This document shows, piece by piece, positions 63,991-64,000 of a stretch of 64,000 nucleotides of DNA. The notes below the pieces were generated by a model, which was not told the DNA's origin, did no database searches, and was given only the letters and a program-made list of their open reading frames with translations. Source of the DNA: Patiria pectinifera. Taxonomy: Eukaryota; Echinodermata; Asteroidea; Valvatida; Asterinidae. The stretch spans positions 16,392,699 to 16,456,698 of the forward strand of contig CM057133.1 of the NCBI GenBank assembly GCA_029964075.1. Reading direction: 5' to 3'. Numbering within the stretch: position 1 is the stretch's first letter; each line of letters starts with the position of its first letter. A program made the translations under genes and the position numbers.

Positions 63991-64000
63991 GTACGTGCCC

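Noticed and set aside
62490-62644. Alternative donor for exon 33 at 62645
   Set aside because: It gives phase 0 and breaks the IPT frame at exon 34; GTATGT at 62647 fits both consensus and phase.
1-64000. Autonomous transposons, retroviral or viral genes
   Set aside because: No reverse transcriptase, integrase, transposase or capsid-like protein could be recognised in any frame.

Overview
The window is eukaryotic, almost certainly a marine invertebrate deuterostome and most likely an echinoderm (possibly a sea star). The evidence is large AT-rich introns with GT/GC...AG splice sites, one very large multi-exon gene on the + strand, many tRNA-derived SINEs with A/B boxes, and dense foldback (MITE-like) elements. 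The species guess is inference from repeat style and the frequent 'taggcctac' words; no species-specific marker was identified.

One protein-coding gene is supported: a PKHD1L1 (fibrocystin-L)-like gene. I could chain 34 coding exons from a start codon at 8240 (signal peptide, in-frame upstream stop, Kozak context) to the right edge, with splice phases agreeing at every junction. They encode about the first 1,787 residues. The order is signal peptide, three IPT/TIG domains, a PA14 domain, a long fibrocystin-L-type middle region, four more IPT/TIG domains, a plastocyanin-like (cupredoxin-fold) region, then three further IPT/TIG domains. In this family the remainder (more IPT, G8 domains, parallel beta-helix repeats, transmembrane segment) would lie beyond 64000.

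Layout: 1-8239 is upstream non-coding DNA with foldback elements, a 22-bp minisatellite and an odd cluster of seven copies of an 18-21 bp motif. 8240-8306 is exon 1. 8307-24905 is a 16.6-kb first intron holding a nearly identical 2.35-kb tandem duplication and an ~115-bp-unit minisatellite. 24906-64000 holds exons 2-34, whose introns carry SINEs from at least five groups, two hAT-type MITEs with perfect 8-bp target-site duplications, a MITE with a 9-bp duplication, a pogo/mariner-like MITE and other foldbacks.

No other gene, RNA gene, autonomous transposon protein, virus or CRISPR array could be supported. The most noteworthy local oddities are a tandemly duplicated exon 7 whose first copy has lost its splice donor, one GC-AG intron, a recurring phase-1 intron inside the IPT domains, a polybasic RRKRR site unique to exon 28, and the 2.35-kb duplication. 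I found no clear sign of a new biological system.
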